Origin: Clostridia bacterium
Lineage (GTDB): Bacteria; Bacillota; Clostridia; Oscillospirales; Acutalibacteraceae
Length of the DNA: 36,450 nucleotides
Assembly (NCBI GenBank): GCA_017454815.1
Contig: JAFTCG010000025.1
Coordinates: 1-36,450 of the forward strand
Reading direction: 5' to 3'
The translations under genes and the position numbers were made by a program. The notes below the pieces were generated by a model. It saw nothing but the letters and a program-made list of their open reading frames with translations, did no database searches and was not told where the DNA came from. Shown one piece after another: positions 23,869 through 31,752 of the stretch. Numbering within the stretch: the stretch's first letter is position 1; the number at the start of each line of letters is the position of its first letter.

Positions 23869-24636
23869 ATGATAAGTTTTGAAAAACTGACGATAGTGGT
23901 TATGGCGTCAAACGAGCAGGATCTGCTCAGAGAAACCCTGAAGCTACTCTCCCGGCTGTGCGACCCAAAAGATATTGAAGAAATAATCGTTTTTCTCAAA
24001 TCCGAGGATTGCCCCGCAAAATCAGAATATGATAGGATAGTTTCGGAGGGCTTCGTTCCCTTCCCGATGAGGGATTACATCCAGACCATCCATGGCTTTG
24101 ACCAGATGTTTTATGAAGCTCCGAGGCTTGTTGAATCATCCCATTTCCTGCTCATCGGAGCGGATCTCGAAATGGATCCCCATTCTGTCCCCGAAATGAT
24201 AAGAAAATCCAAGGAAAACCCCGGCGCGATCGTTTGCGCCTCAAAGTTTGCCGAAGGATCTTCAAGGGAAAAATACGGTTTCCTGCATATGTTATGTGTA
24301 CGTTTTGTGAATTTTGTCGTCGGAAAGATTATTCACTCCGATGCTACCGAAATACTTGCAACGTTCCAGATCTATCCCACCGAAATTCACAGAAAAATGA
24401 ATTTTGTAAGCGAAACGAGAGCTTACTACAGCTTTACGATCAAGCCGATCGTTTACGGGGTCGATTATATCGAAATACCCACAAAATACGTGTGCAGAGA
24501 TGAAGGGATCTCCAACCTCGGTCTGTTGCATTACATGAAAATGGGATTCATGTTTATCGACACGGCGCACCGGCACAAAGCCGAGAAAAAGCGGGAAGAC
24601 AAGCTCTCAAAGAAAAACCGAATACAAAAGCAATAA
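23869..24636 (+). CDS. GT2-like glycosyltransferase, copy 2
   Basis: A 255-residue paralogue of the protein at 20956-21732. KLTIVVMASNEQDLLRETLKLL opens the GT-A fold, and GADLEMDPHSVPEMI again starts at residue 97. FAEGSSREKYGF, VNFVVGKIIHS and DYIEIPTKYV are shared with copy 1. The C-terminus is basic (HRHKAEKKREDKLSKKN). ATG at 23869 has GGAG 8 nt upstream; the open frame extends far upstream to 23638 across the divergent promoters and is rejected. The consistent pairing with a radical SAM gene suggests the two act on one pathway, perhaps on a lipid-linked sugar. Confidence 0.75.
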   Translation: MISFEKLTIVVMASNEQDLLRETLKLLSRLCDPKDIEEIIVFLKSEDCPAKSEYDRIVSEGFVPFPMRDYIQTIHGFDQMFYEAPRLVESSHFLLIGADLEMDPHSVPEMIRKSKENPGAIVCASKFAEGSSREKYGFLHMLCVRFVNFVVGKIIHSDATEILATFQIYPTEIHRKMNFVSETRAYYSFTIKPIVYGVDYIEIPTKYVCRDEGISNLGLLHYMKMGFMFIDTAHRHKAEKKREDKLSKKNRIQKQ

Positions 24637-24688
24637 AAAAACCGCATCTGCAAATGGGCTTCCCATAAACAGATGCGGATCGTTTTTT
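24635..24688. terminator. Bidirectional terminator, GT2 copy 2 and ABC permease
   Basis: CCGCATCTG (24642-24650) pairs with CAGATGCGG (24670-24678). The loop holds a second small hairpin, ATGGG-CTT-CCCAT. T-runs follow on both strands (24682-24688 on plus; the A-run at 24635-24641 on minus). Confidence 0.9.
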
Positions 24689-24691
24689 GTT

Positions 24692-25516
24692 TCAGCGAAG
24701 ATTAATTTTCTTCGACATCAGATGATTTGTCGCAAAGAACATTCCGATCGACAGGATAATCTGGAGGATCAGTCCGCCAAGTCCGAACGTGTTTGAAACT
24801 TCGTTCATACTCTTGAACGCAAGCTTCAAGCCGTCGCCGCTGATGAACAATGACAGCGGGAAATAAACCATAACAAGCGAAGAAACGATTTGGATGACGA
24901 TATATACCGCCACAAAAATCAGTATTCCTCCGAAGAATCCGAGCTTGTTGAACGGCTTGACGTTGGAAAGCGTCATCGAGAAGAAGACTTCCGCAACGAT
25001 CACCAATATCGTGATAAAGCCGTAGACCAGAGCCGCCGCAATGACCTTTGCTATCGCCGAAGCGGTCGGAACTCCTCCGCTTGACGTCATCGCAGAAATC
25101 ATATCAAGCAATTCGTCAAAATCTGCGCCGAGGCTCTCGCCGAGCTTCGCTTTCGCATACCAGATTATTCCGACGACCGTTCCGACAAGGATCAAATAGC
25201 TGATCGCAAGCCATGAAAAAGAAACGATCGCCTTGGAAAGGAGAATATCATTCGACTTTGCAGGGAGAGTGTAGCTCAGATATCCCTGATCGCTGTAAAG
25301 CGACTTGTTGAAATAGTTCATCATGATAATCGTTGTGATCAGAACAAGCCCCATGACCATAACAACGAAAGAGAAAGAGCCGATGAACTTCAAAAACTTG
25401 ATATTAAACAGATAAGATAACGCCGTCACTGCAAACGAGATGAACGCTATGAGGTAGACGACAAGCATCGAATGCGCGCTGCCGATAAAATCATGCTTAA
25501 TCAATTTCCCAAGCAA
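24692..25516 (-). CDS. ABC transporter permease
   Basis: A 274-residue membrane protein with about six hydrophobic segments and no conserved catalytic motif. It is the membrane partner of the ATPase encoded just upstream. YSDQGYLSYTLPAKSNDILLSKAI is characteristic of Firmicutes permeases of the BcrB/ABC-2-like group (only short parts cited: SYTLPAKS, LLSKAI). The start is TTG at 25516, since GGAGGTG lies 9 nt upstream and the protein then begins MLGKLIKHDF; the frame continues to 25546 inside the ATPase gene. It overlaps that gene by 20 bp. The substrate is unknown; export or peptide-stress roles are possible. Confidence 0.8.
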   Translation of the reverse strand: MLGKLIKHDFIGSAHSMLVVYLIAFISFAVTALSYLFNIKFLKFIGSFSFVVMVMGLVLITTIIMMNYFNKSLYSDQGYLSYTLPAKSNDILLSKAIVSFSWLAISYLILVGTVVGIIWYAKAKLGESLGADFDELLDMISAMTSSGGVPTASAIAKVIAAALVYGFITILVIVAEVFFSMTLSNVKPFNKLGFFGGILIFVAVYIVIQIVSSLVMVYFPLSLFISGDGLKLAFKSMNEVSNTFGLGGLILQIILSIGMFFATNHLMSKKINLR

Positions 25517-26237
25517 ATCGGAACACCTCCTTAAACAAGTCTTCAACGGTTTTTCCTTCGTCCGTTATCACATTTGCGTCGGTATCGACAAGCACGTTGC
25601 CGTTGCCGATCATCAGAACGTGGTCGAACGCTCTTTCAACGTCATGGATGAGATGAGTTGACATTATGACCGTTGCATCTTTTGCATAGTTTTTCATGAT
25701 GACGTCAAGAATGTATGACCTTGAAGCGGGGTCAACGCCGCCCAGCGGCTCATCGAGAACGTACATCTTCGCGTTCCTGCTCATTACAAGGATGAGCTGG
25801 AGCTTTTCCTGCTGACCTTTGGACATCGTCTTGATTTTCTGATCCATCGAAAGGTTGAAGTGCTGTATCATCTGCGCAGCTTTTTCCTTGTCGAAATCCT
25901 CATAAAAATCAGCGAAGTATTTCAGCGCGTCCTTCGGTTTCATCCATTCGGCAAGATACGTCCTTTCGGGCATATATGCAACGATCTTCTTGGATTCGAC
26001 CCCCGGCCTTTTGCCGTTAATGAGGACTTCGCCGGTGTAGTCGTTGATAAGTCCGGTAAGAATTTTCAAAAGAGACGTTTTTCCGCAGCCGTTAGGTCCC
26101 AGAAGACCGATGAACTGTCCCCTCTTGAATTTAAGAGAAACGTCCCTCAAAACCTGGTTTGAACCGTAGGATTTGCTCAGATGATTTATCTCAACGATAT
26201 AATCATCTCTCTGAAAAACTGTATTCCGGTTTTCCAA
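25497..26237 (-). CDS. ABC transporter ATP-binding protein
   Basis: A 246-residue ABC-2-type ATPase. Walker A GPNGCGKT is at residues 47-54. The signature motif is MSKGQQEKL, an SKGQQ variant of LSGGQ common in this subgroup. Walker B is MYVLDEPLGGVDP and the switch His is in MSTHLIHDVE. The start is TTG at 26237 with GGAGGG 6 nt upstream. The first 12 residues precede the usual fold start YIVEINHLSKSYG. It has its own promoter and is translated together with the permease. No GntR-type regulator is adjacent. Confidence 0.93.
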   Translation of the reverse strand: MENRNTVFQRDDYIVEINHLSKSYGSNQVLRDVSLKFKRGQFIGLLGPNGCGKTSLLKILTGLINDYTGEVLINGKRPGVESKKIVAYMPERTYLAEWMKPKDALKYFADFYEDFDKEKAAQMIQHFNLSMDQKIKTMSKGQQEKLQLILVMSRNAKMYVLDEPLGGVDPASRSYILDVIMKNYAKDATVIMSTHLIHDVERAFDHVLMIGNGNVLVDTDANVITDEGKTVEDLFKEVFRFAWEID

Positions 26238-26267
26238 ATCTTTTCCCTCCCCATTCGAGATGGTATT

Positions 26268-26296
26268 ATTATCTCAAAGACAAGCGTTTATTTCAA
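26268..26296 (-). promoter_or_regulatory. Promoter of the ABC transporter operon
   Basis: On the minus strand TTGAAA (26296-26291), 17 bp, GATAAT (26273-26268). Confidence 0.7.
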
Positions 26297-26334
26297 CGAT
26301 TTTGAGTAAATGAATTGTGAATAATATGTAAACA

Positions 26335-26850
26335 TCACTTTGTGGTGCTGCCGAAGCCGCCGTTCCTGACGCTCGTCACGTCATCGTCTTCAGTAATTCC
26401 AAAGGGCGTAAAAATCCCCTGCGCAAAGCCGTCGCCTTTTTTCACGAAAACGGTTTTGCCCTCGTTGGTGTCGTTCGTGATCTTGATGAAGATATGCCCT
26501 TCGTTGTCGGAATTGAAGTAGTCGCTGTCGATGATGCCGACGGTGTTGTTGAGCTGAAGCCTGAACTTGAAGCCCAGCCCGCTGCGCGGATAGATCGCGA
26601 GCACCCAGCCGTCGTTTATCTTCGCCCTGACGCCGGTAGGGATCTTTGCCGTTTCGCCGGGTTTCAGCTCAATGTCGACAGGGGCGTAAAAATCATATCC
26701 CGCAGAGCCGGAAGTCGCCCTCCGGGGCAGTTTTATCTCATCATAGACTTCTTTTTCTATGACGCTGTCGCTTTCCTCGCCGTATACGTCACAAAAAGCT
26801 TTTTTAAATTCTTCAAAGCTGACTTTCAGAAATTTTGCAATTCTTTCCAT
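26335..26850 (-). CDS. dut: dUTP diphosphatase family protein
   Basis: It hydrolyses dUTP to dUMP and pyrophosphate, keeping uracil out of DNA and feeding dTMP synthesis. It has 171 residues with the five trimeric dUTPase motifs in order: SAGYDFYAP, PRSGLGF, VGIIDSDY (catalytic Asp), FAQGIF and RNGGFGSTTK. Between DSDY and GHIFIKITN there is a short insertion (FNSDNE) compared with the E. coli type, and about 50 residues precede motif 1. The start is ATG at 26850 with AGGAGA upstream; the frame extends to 26892 into the MITE-like element. No clear terminator follows. The pyrophosphate made is a substrate for hppA. Confidence 0.92.
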   Translation of the reverse strand: MERIAKFLKVSFEEFKKAFCDVYGEESDSVIEKEVYDEIKLPRRATSGSAGYDFYAPVDIELKPGETAKIPTGVRAKINDGWVLAIYPRSGLGFKFRLQLNNTVGIIDSDYFNSDNEGHIFIKITNDTNEGKTVFVKKGDGFAQGIFTPFGITEDDDVTSVRNGGFGSTTK

Positions 26851-26880
26851 CGTATTTCTCCTGCTTTGATATTCTAAACG

Positions 26881-27099
26881 GGGCTGTCGCATTTAGATGA
26901 AGACGACGTTTTCTTCTCTTGAAGGCTGTACATTAGTACGCCGAGGGAGAAAAAACGTCGAAAAAAGAAACATAATTGGGGTAAGGACAAGCCCTTTCGA
27001 ATCATTAAGACAATTGGGTACGGATTTTCGTTTCCGTACCCTGTCTTTATTTTACGTTATATTTCTTTTCTTTTTGTTCTTCGCTAAATGCGACAGCCT
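26881..27099. mobile_element. MITE-like element with 15-bp terminal inverted repeats
   Basis: GGCTGTCGCATTTAG (26882-26896) and its exact reverse complement (27084-27098) bound a non-coding segment of about 219 bp. Inside are two long hairpins. The first is 26904-26918 with 26947-26960 plus an inner GTAC-ATTA-GTAC stem. The second is 27007-27012/27042-27047 plus GGGTACGGA (27016-27024) with TCCGTACCC (27033-27041). No transposase frame is present. The ends recall those I associate with IS1182-type elements, but this is unsure. No target-site duplication is clear. It separates hndD from dut and may end the hydrogenase transcript. Confidence 0.6.
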
Positions 27100-27119
27100 C
27101 ATTTTGTTCTAACAATTGA

Positions 27120-28871
27120 TTACTTGTTATACAGCGATCTCTTAACGTAGGACGTATGGAGGATCTCATGCGACTTGTGGCTTCCGGGCTCTCCGAAGAA
27201 CTCATCATATACCATCTTGATGGCGGGGTTATCCTGAGATTTTCTGAGAGGAAGGTCAAGGTCTGCTTCGTAGATCGCTTTTGCTCTGAGAGCCTTGAGA
27301 TCGTTGAAGTTGCGTACCGAAGCCGGCTGAGTGGGCTGACCGCCGCCGTTGACGCATCCGCCGGGGCACGCCATGATCTCGACGAAAGTATAGTCGCTCT
27401 TGCCGTCTCTGATGTCTTCCATGATCTTCTGGGCGTTCTTCAGACCGCTTGCGGCAGCAACCTTGATCTTAAGGCCTGCAACGTCGTATTCGGCTTCCTT
27501 GATGCCCTTTGTTCCGCGGACTTCCTTGAAGTCGACGTTGTCGAGTTTTTCGCCTGTAATGGCTTCGACCGCATATCTGAGAGCTGCTTCCATAACGCCG
27601 CCCGTTGCGCCGAAGATGACGCCTGCGCCGGAGCCTTCGCCGATGGGCGAGTCAAACTGCTCGTCGGGGAGAAGGTTGAAGTTGATGCCTGCCGTCTGGA
27701 TCATTCTTGCAAGCTCTCTCGTTGTGAGAGAGATATCAACGTCCGGATAGCCTGCCGCAGACTGGTCGTCACGCTTGTTTTCAAACTTCTTTGCTGTGCA
27801 GGGCATGATAGCAACGACTACCATCTTTGCAGGGTCGATGCCGTATTTCTGCGCATACCACGTCTTCATCGTTGCGCCGAACATCTGCTGGGGAGATTTA
27901 CAGCTTGAAAGGTGGTCAAGCTGATCCGGGAAATAATGCTCGCAATATTTTACCCAACCGGGTGAGCAGGAAGTGATCATCGGGAGAGTTCCGCCCTTTG
28001 TCACTCTTTCGATAAGCTCTGTTGCCTCTTCCATGATGGTGAGGTCAGCGGAGAAGTCGGTGTCGAAAACTTTGTCGAATCCGAGCCTTCTGAGAGCTGC
28101 CGCCATCTTGTAAGTAACGTTGGTGCCTACGGGAAGGCCGAAAGCTTCGCCGAGAGTTACACGGATGGACGGAGCTGTGTTGACGATAACGAACTTGTCG
28201 GGATCCTGGATAGCCGCAAATACTTCGGCTGTCTGATCCTTTTCGTACAATGCGCCGACGGGGCAGGCAACGATGCACTGGCCGCAGGAAACGCAGGAGT
28301 AATTGTCGATATCCATTTCAAACGCAGAGCCGATATGGGTGTCCATACCTCTTGCGTTAGCGCCGATGACGGAGATAGCCTGGTTGTCGCAGGCGGCAAC
28401 GCAGCGGCGGCAGAGGATACATTTGTTGTTGTCTCTGATCATGTGCGGAGCGCTTTCGTCAAGCTCATAAGTGGGCTTAAAGCCGTCGAACTTGCCTTCA
28501 TCGTCAACGCCGTACTCTTTGCAGAGTTTCTGAAGCTCGCAGTTTCCGCTCCTGATGCAGGAAAGGCATTTTCTTGCGTGAGTGGAGAGGATGAGCTGGA
28601 GAGTAGTTTTTCTCGATTGACGGATCTTTTCGGTGTTGGTGAAAACTTCCATTCCCTCGTTTACGGGGAACACGCAGGCGGAAACAAGCCTGTTGCCTCT
28701 GGGGCCTGCGACTTCGACCATGCAGAAACGGCATGCGCCGATCTCGTTCATGTCTTTAAGGAAGCAAAGCGTCGGGATCTCAATGCCTGCAATTCTTACG
28801 GCTTCAAGGATGGTGCTTCCTGCCGGTACGCTGTAATCAATACCGTTGATTTTAATGTTTACGTTTTCCAT
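27120..28871 (-). CDS. hndD: [FeFe] hydrogenase catalytic subunit (HndD/HydA, group A)
   Basis: It makes or oxidises H2 at an H-cluster as part of an electron-bifurcating NAD- and ferredoxin-linked complex. The 583 residues show the trimeric/tetrameric enzyme layout. A [2Fe-2S] domain comes first (Cys36, 47, 50, 66), then a His-ligated [4Fe-4S] (HARKCLSCIRSGNC). A two-[4Fe-4S] ferredoxin domain follows (CILCRRCVAAC, CVSCGQCIVACP). H-cluster motifs are L1 TSCSPGW (Cys302), L2 MPCTAKKFE (Cys358) and L3 ACPGGCVNGGG (Cys502 and Cys506). L1 has Ser where many enzymes have a second Cys. The C-terminal small-subunit region ends near HTSYVKR. ATG at 28871 follows AAAGGAGAG. Last gene of the hydrogenase operon. 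Confidence 0.96.
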   Translation of the reverse strand: MENVNIKINGIDYSVPAGSTILEAVRIAGIEIPTLCFLKDMNEIGACRFCMVEVAGPRGNRLVSACVFPVNEGMEVFTNTEKIRQSRKTTLQLILSTHARKCLSCIRSGNCELQKLCKEYGVDDEGKFDGFKPTYELDESAPHMIRDNNKCILCRRCVAACDNQAISVIGANARGMDTHIGSAFEMDIDNYSCVSCGQCIVACPVGALYEKDQTAEVFAAIQDPDKFVIVNTAPSIRVTLGEAFGLPVGTNVTYKMAAALRRLGFDKVFDTDFSADLTIMEEATELIERVTKGGTLPMITSCSPGWVKYCEHYFPDQLDHLSSCKSPQQMFGATMKTWYAQKYGIDPAKMVVVAIMPCTAKKFENKRDDQSAAGYPDVDISLTTRELARMIQTAGINFNLLPDEQFDSPIGEGSGAGVIFGATGGVMEAALRYAVEAITGEKLDNVDFKEVRGTKGIKEAEYDVAGLKIKVAAASGLKNAQKIMEDIRDGKSDYTFVEIMACPGGCVNGGGQPTQPASVRNFNDLKALRAKAIYEADLDLPLRKSQDNPAIKMVYDEFFGEPGSHKSHEILHTSYVKRSLYNK

Positions 28872-28889
28872 TATTGCACTCTCCTTTCC

Positions 28890-30692
28890 TTAACCTTTGC
28901 TGATTGCGCCGAATTTGCAGTTGTCCATACAAACGCCGCACTTGATACATTTTGAAGTGTCGATAACATGGGGTTCTTTTACGCTGCCGCTGATCGCGCC
29001 GACGGGACATTTTCTCGCGCAAAGCGTGCATCCCTTACACTTGTCCGGATCGATCTTGTAGCTGAGAAGGGCTTTACAAACGCCTGCGGGGCATTTTTTG
29101 TCAACGACGTGAGCAATGTATTCGTCCTTGAAGAAACGAAGCGTTGCAAGCACGGGGTTGGGAGCTGTCTGTCCGAGACCGCACAGCGAGTTTTCTTTAA
29201 TGTAGTAAGCGAGTTTTTCAAGCTCATCGAGGTCTTCGAGAGTGGCTTTGCCCTCTGTGATCTTGTCGAGCATTTCGAGCATTCTTCTCGTGCCGATTCG
29301 GCAGGGAGAACATTTTCCGCATGATTCGTCAACAGTGAAGTTGAGGAAGAATTTTGCGATGTCGACCATACAGTTGTCTTCGTCCATGACTATAAGTCCG
29401 CCGGAACCCATCATACAGCCGATAGCCGTAAGGTTGTCGTAGTCGATCTCGGTGTCCATGAGGGAGGCCGGGATACATCCGCCGGAAGGTCCGCCCGTCT
29501 GAGCCGCCTTGAACTTCTTGCCGTTGGGAACGCCGCCGCCGATGACTTCGATGATGTCGCGAAGCGTTGTTCCCATGGGGATCTCAACAAGACCTGTGTT
29601 CTTGATCTTTCCGCCGAGGGCGAAAACTTTAGTGCCCTTCGATCTTTCGGTACCCATGGAGTTAAAGAACTCTGCGCCCTTGAAGATGATCTGGGGGATA
29701 TTTGCGAACGTTTCAACGTTGTTTTCTGTGGTGGGTTTGCCGAAGAGACCTTTTACTGCCGGATAAGGCGGACGGGGTCTGGGCTCGCCGCGGTTGCCTT
29801 CAATAGAGGTCATGAGAGCAGTTTCTTCGCCGCAAACGAATGCGCCTGCGCCAAGACGGACGTGAAGATCGAAGTCAAATCCGGAGTCGAAGATGTTTTT
29901 GCCGAGGAGTCCATATTCACGGGCGTCGGCAATAGCTTTCTTGAGCCTTGCAACAGCTATAGGATATTCCGCACGAACGTAGATATAGCCTTCGGTCGCG
30001 CCTGTGGCATAACCGCAAATCGCCATAGCTTCGATAATGCAGTGCGGGTCGCCTTCAAGAACGGAACGATCCATGAATGCGCCCGGGTCGCCTTCGTCGG
30101 CGTTGCAGACAACGTACTTCTGGTCAGCCTGGTTCTTGGAAGTGAATTCCCATTTCATGCCTGTCGGGAATCCGCCGCCGCCTCTGCCGCGAAGTCCGGA
30201 ATCCTTGACAACCTTGATGACGTCTTCGGGAGTCATTTCCGTCAGAACTTTGCCCAGAGCAGCATAGCCGTCCATCGCTATGTATTCATCAATGCTTTCG
30301 GGATTGATAACGCCACAGTTGCGAAGCGCAACTCTCTTCTGAGCTTTGTAGAAAGTTGTGTCGTTGAGCGAGATGTTTTTCAACTGCTCTTCGTCAACTT
30401 CATATCCAACGTCTGTGTAGGCAAGGCGCTCGACAACTCTGCCCTTGAGAAGATGTTCGGAAACAATTTCCTCAACGTCTTCTTTCTTGACCTTGCTGTA
30501 GAACGTGCCGTCGGGATAAACGATAACGACAGGGCCGAGAGCGCAAAGTCCGAAACAACCTGTTTTTACGACTTTGATTTCCTCGGTAAGGCCTTTTGCG
30601 TCGATCTGGGAAGTAAATTCCTCAACCAGCGCGCCGCTTCCGGATGACGTGCAGCCTGTTCCGCCGCATATCAACACCTGAGAACGAATCAT
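28890..30692 (-). CDS. hndC: NADH-binding flavoprotein subunit of hydrogenase (HndC/HydB, NuoF-like)
   Basis: It binds FMN and NAD(H) and is the site of flavin-based bifurcation in this complex. It has 600 residues. An N-terminal thioredoxin-like [2Fe-2S] domain (CGGTGCTSSGSG, KTGCFGLCALGP) is followed by the NuoF core. That core has GLRGRGGGGFPTGMKW and CNADEGDPGAFMDR for the FMN and NADH sites, RPPYPAVKGLFGKPTTENN, and the [4Fe-4S] motif ESCGKCSPCRIGT. A C-terminal two-[4Fe-4S] ferredoxin domain (CKGCTLCARKCP, CIKCGVCMDNC) is typical of the hydrogenase version and absent from complex I NuoF. ATG at 30692 follows GGAGGT. It is 18 bp upstream of hndD. Confidence 0.96.
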   Translation of the reverse strand: MIRSQVLICGGTGCTSSGSGALVEEFTSQIDAKGLTEEIKVVKTGCFGLCALGPVVIVYPDGTFYSKVKKEDVEEIVSEHLLKGRVVERLAYTDVGYEVDEEQLKNISLNDTTFYKAQKRVALRNCGVINPESIDEYIAMDGYAALGKVLTEMTPEDVIKVVKDSGLRGRGGGGFPTGMKWEFTSKNQADQKYVVCNADEGDPGAFMDRSVLEGDPHCIIEAMAICGYATGATEGYIYVRAEYPIAVARLKKAIADAREYGLLGKNIFDSGFDFDLHVRLGAGAFVCGEETALMTSIEGNRGEPRPRPPYPAVKGLFGKPTTENNVETFANIPQIIFKGAEFFNSMGTERSKGTKVFALGGKIKNTGLVEIPMGTTLRDIIEVIGGGVPNGKKFKAAQTGGPSGGCIPASLMDTEIDYDNLTAIGCMMGSGGLIVMDEDNCMVDIAKFFLNFTVDESCGKCSPCRIGTRRMLEMLDKITEGKATLEDLDELEKLAYYIKENSLCGLGQTAPNPVLATLRFFKDEYIAHVVDKKCPAGVCKALLSYKIDPDKCKGCTLCARKCPVGAISGSVKEPHVIDTSKCIKCGVCMDNCKFGAISKG

Positions 30693-30714
30693 AATTTATA
30701 CCTCCAAGAATAAT

Positions 30715-31080
30715 TTACACGTTTGTTATTGCATATTCGGCAACAGGTTTGCCGCCTTTAAGATGCTGTTCGATGACTTTCTTTGCCTTTTCGGGATCCA
30801 TGTGGGCGTAGGTGACTTTGTCCTTGTCCGCTTCAAAGATCTCAACGATAGGCTCGAACTGGCAAACGCCGATGCAGCCTGTCTGAGTTACGGTGACTTT
30901 GTCGGCAAGTCCCGCCTCGTTCACGCCTTCGACAAAAGCGTTGAGAACAGGTCTGGCTCCCGCCGCGATACCGCACGTTGCCATACCGACGACCACTCTG
31001 ATTTCTCCGCTTCCTTCACGGAGGTTAACTTTGTTTTGCATTTTTTCTCTTATTGCTGCAAGCTCAGCTAAAGATTTCAT
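30715..31080 (-). CDS. hndB: Thioredoxin-like [2Fe-2S] subunit of hydrogenase (HndB)
   Basis: A 121-residue thioredoxin-fold ferredoxin that relays electrons in the Hnd-type hydrogenase. Cysteines lie in ATCGIAAGA and QTGCIGVCQFEP, the four-cysteine pattern of this family. Start ATG at 31080 with AAAGGAAGGG upstream. It is preceded by the only sizeable gap inside the operon (105 bp), which holds TATAACC repeats, so hndB-hndC-hndD may have extra regulation of their own. Confidence 0.92.
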   Translation of the reverse strand: MKSLAELAAIREKMQNKVNLREGSGEIRVVVGMATCGIAAGARPVLNAFVEGVNEAGLADKVTVTQTGCIGVCQFEPIVEIFEADKDKVTYAHMDPEKAKKVIEQHLKGGKPVAEYAITNV

Positions 31081-31136
31081 ACTGCATACCCTTCCTTTGT
31101 TAGTTTTGTTATATAGGCATAAGCCTGATTTTTAAT

Positions 31137-31211
31137 TATAACCTATTTAAATATAACCTGATAAATTATAAACCGATTTGCTTTATTAACTTATTTGATC
31201 GTAACCGATTT
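31137..31211. repeat. Degenerate TATAACC direct repeats upstream of hndB
   Basis: TATAACC at 31137-31143 and 31152-31158, and TATAAACC at 31167-31174, have a period of 15 bp. Weaker copies follow: TATTAACTTATTT at 31184-31196, and AACCGATTT at 31203-31211, which also occurs at 31171-31179. On the minus strand they give TATAAT-like boxes, but no good -35 partner is visible. The last copy lies in the end of the upstream gene. Confidence 0.4.
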
Positions 31212-31752
31212 CATTATACTGTTCTTCAAGATAACTTTTGATCCAGCAGATCACTTCAAAGTTGTCGAGCGGAACGTCGCCGAGAACGGCTTTGAGTTCT
31301 TCGGTGTCGAGACACACCTCGTTTTCGTCGATCGTGTGCGAGAAAATCCAGCGAATATCGGGGCTTCCCTGGATCAGCGTCACGACAGTCGAAACGATGT
31401 CGCCCAAAACGGTGAAGTCGATGTGGTTCTTGAAAAACAGGGCGGAGATCGTCGTGCCGTGGTCTTCCGGAGAATCCTCGATGGTTTTGGATACGATCGT
31501 AAGCTCCCCTTGCGTCTGCTCCGCTGCGAGTTTAAAAAGCGGGATCCCCATGCCGACCTTTCTCGTCGTTCGCGTCGTACAGAACGGATCCTGCACGTTT
31601 CTGAGAAACTCCTCGCTCATCCCACAGCCGTTGTCAACAATGGAGATTGTGAGCTTTTCGGGCATTTCGTTGAGAATGATCTCGATTTTATCTGCTCCTG
31701 CCTTGACAGAGTTCTGAGCTATGTCAAGGATGTTCAATGACAGTTCCTTCAA
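31186..31752 (-). CDS. GHKL-type ATP-binding protein
   Basis: A 188-residue protein with a HATPase fold and no histidine-phosphorylation domain. The N-box is NILDIAQNSVKAGAD, the G1 box is VDNGCGM, and G2 is VGMGIPLFK. It could be an anti-sigma-type kinase or a stand-alone ATPase module. The start is TTG at 31752 overlapping the PHP gene stop by 4 bp, with GGTGG 7 nt upstream. It belongs to the six-gene regulatory-looking block inside the hydrogenase operon. Its partner and substrate are unknown. Confidence 0.82.
   Translation of the reverse strand: MKELSLNILDIAQNSVKAGADKIEIILNEMPEKLTISIVDNGCGMSEEFLRNVQDPFCTTRTTRKVGMGIPLFKLAAEQTQGELTIVSKTIEDSPEDHGTTISALFFKNHIDFTVLGDIVSTVVTLIQGSPDIRWIFSHTIDENEVCLDTEELKAVLGDVPLDNFEVICWIKSYLEEQYNEIGYDQIS

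Noticed and set aside
26897-27112. 71-codon plus-strand frame between dut and hndD
   Set aside because: It lies wholly in the inverted-repeat element, has no ribosome site and resembles no protein.
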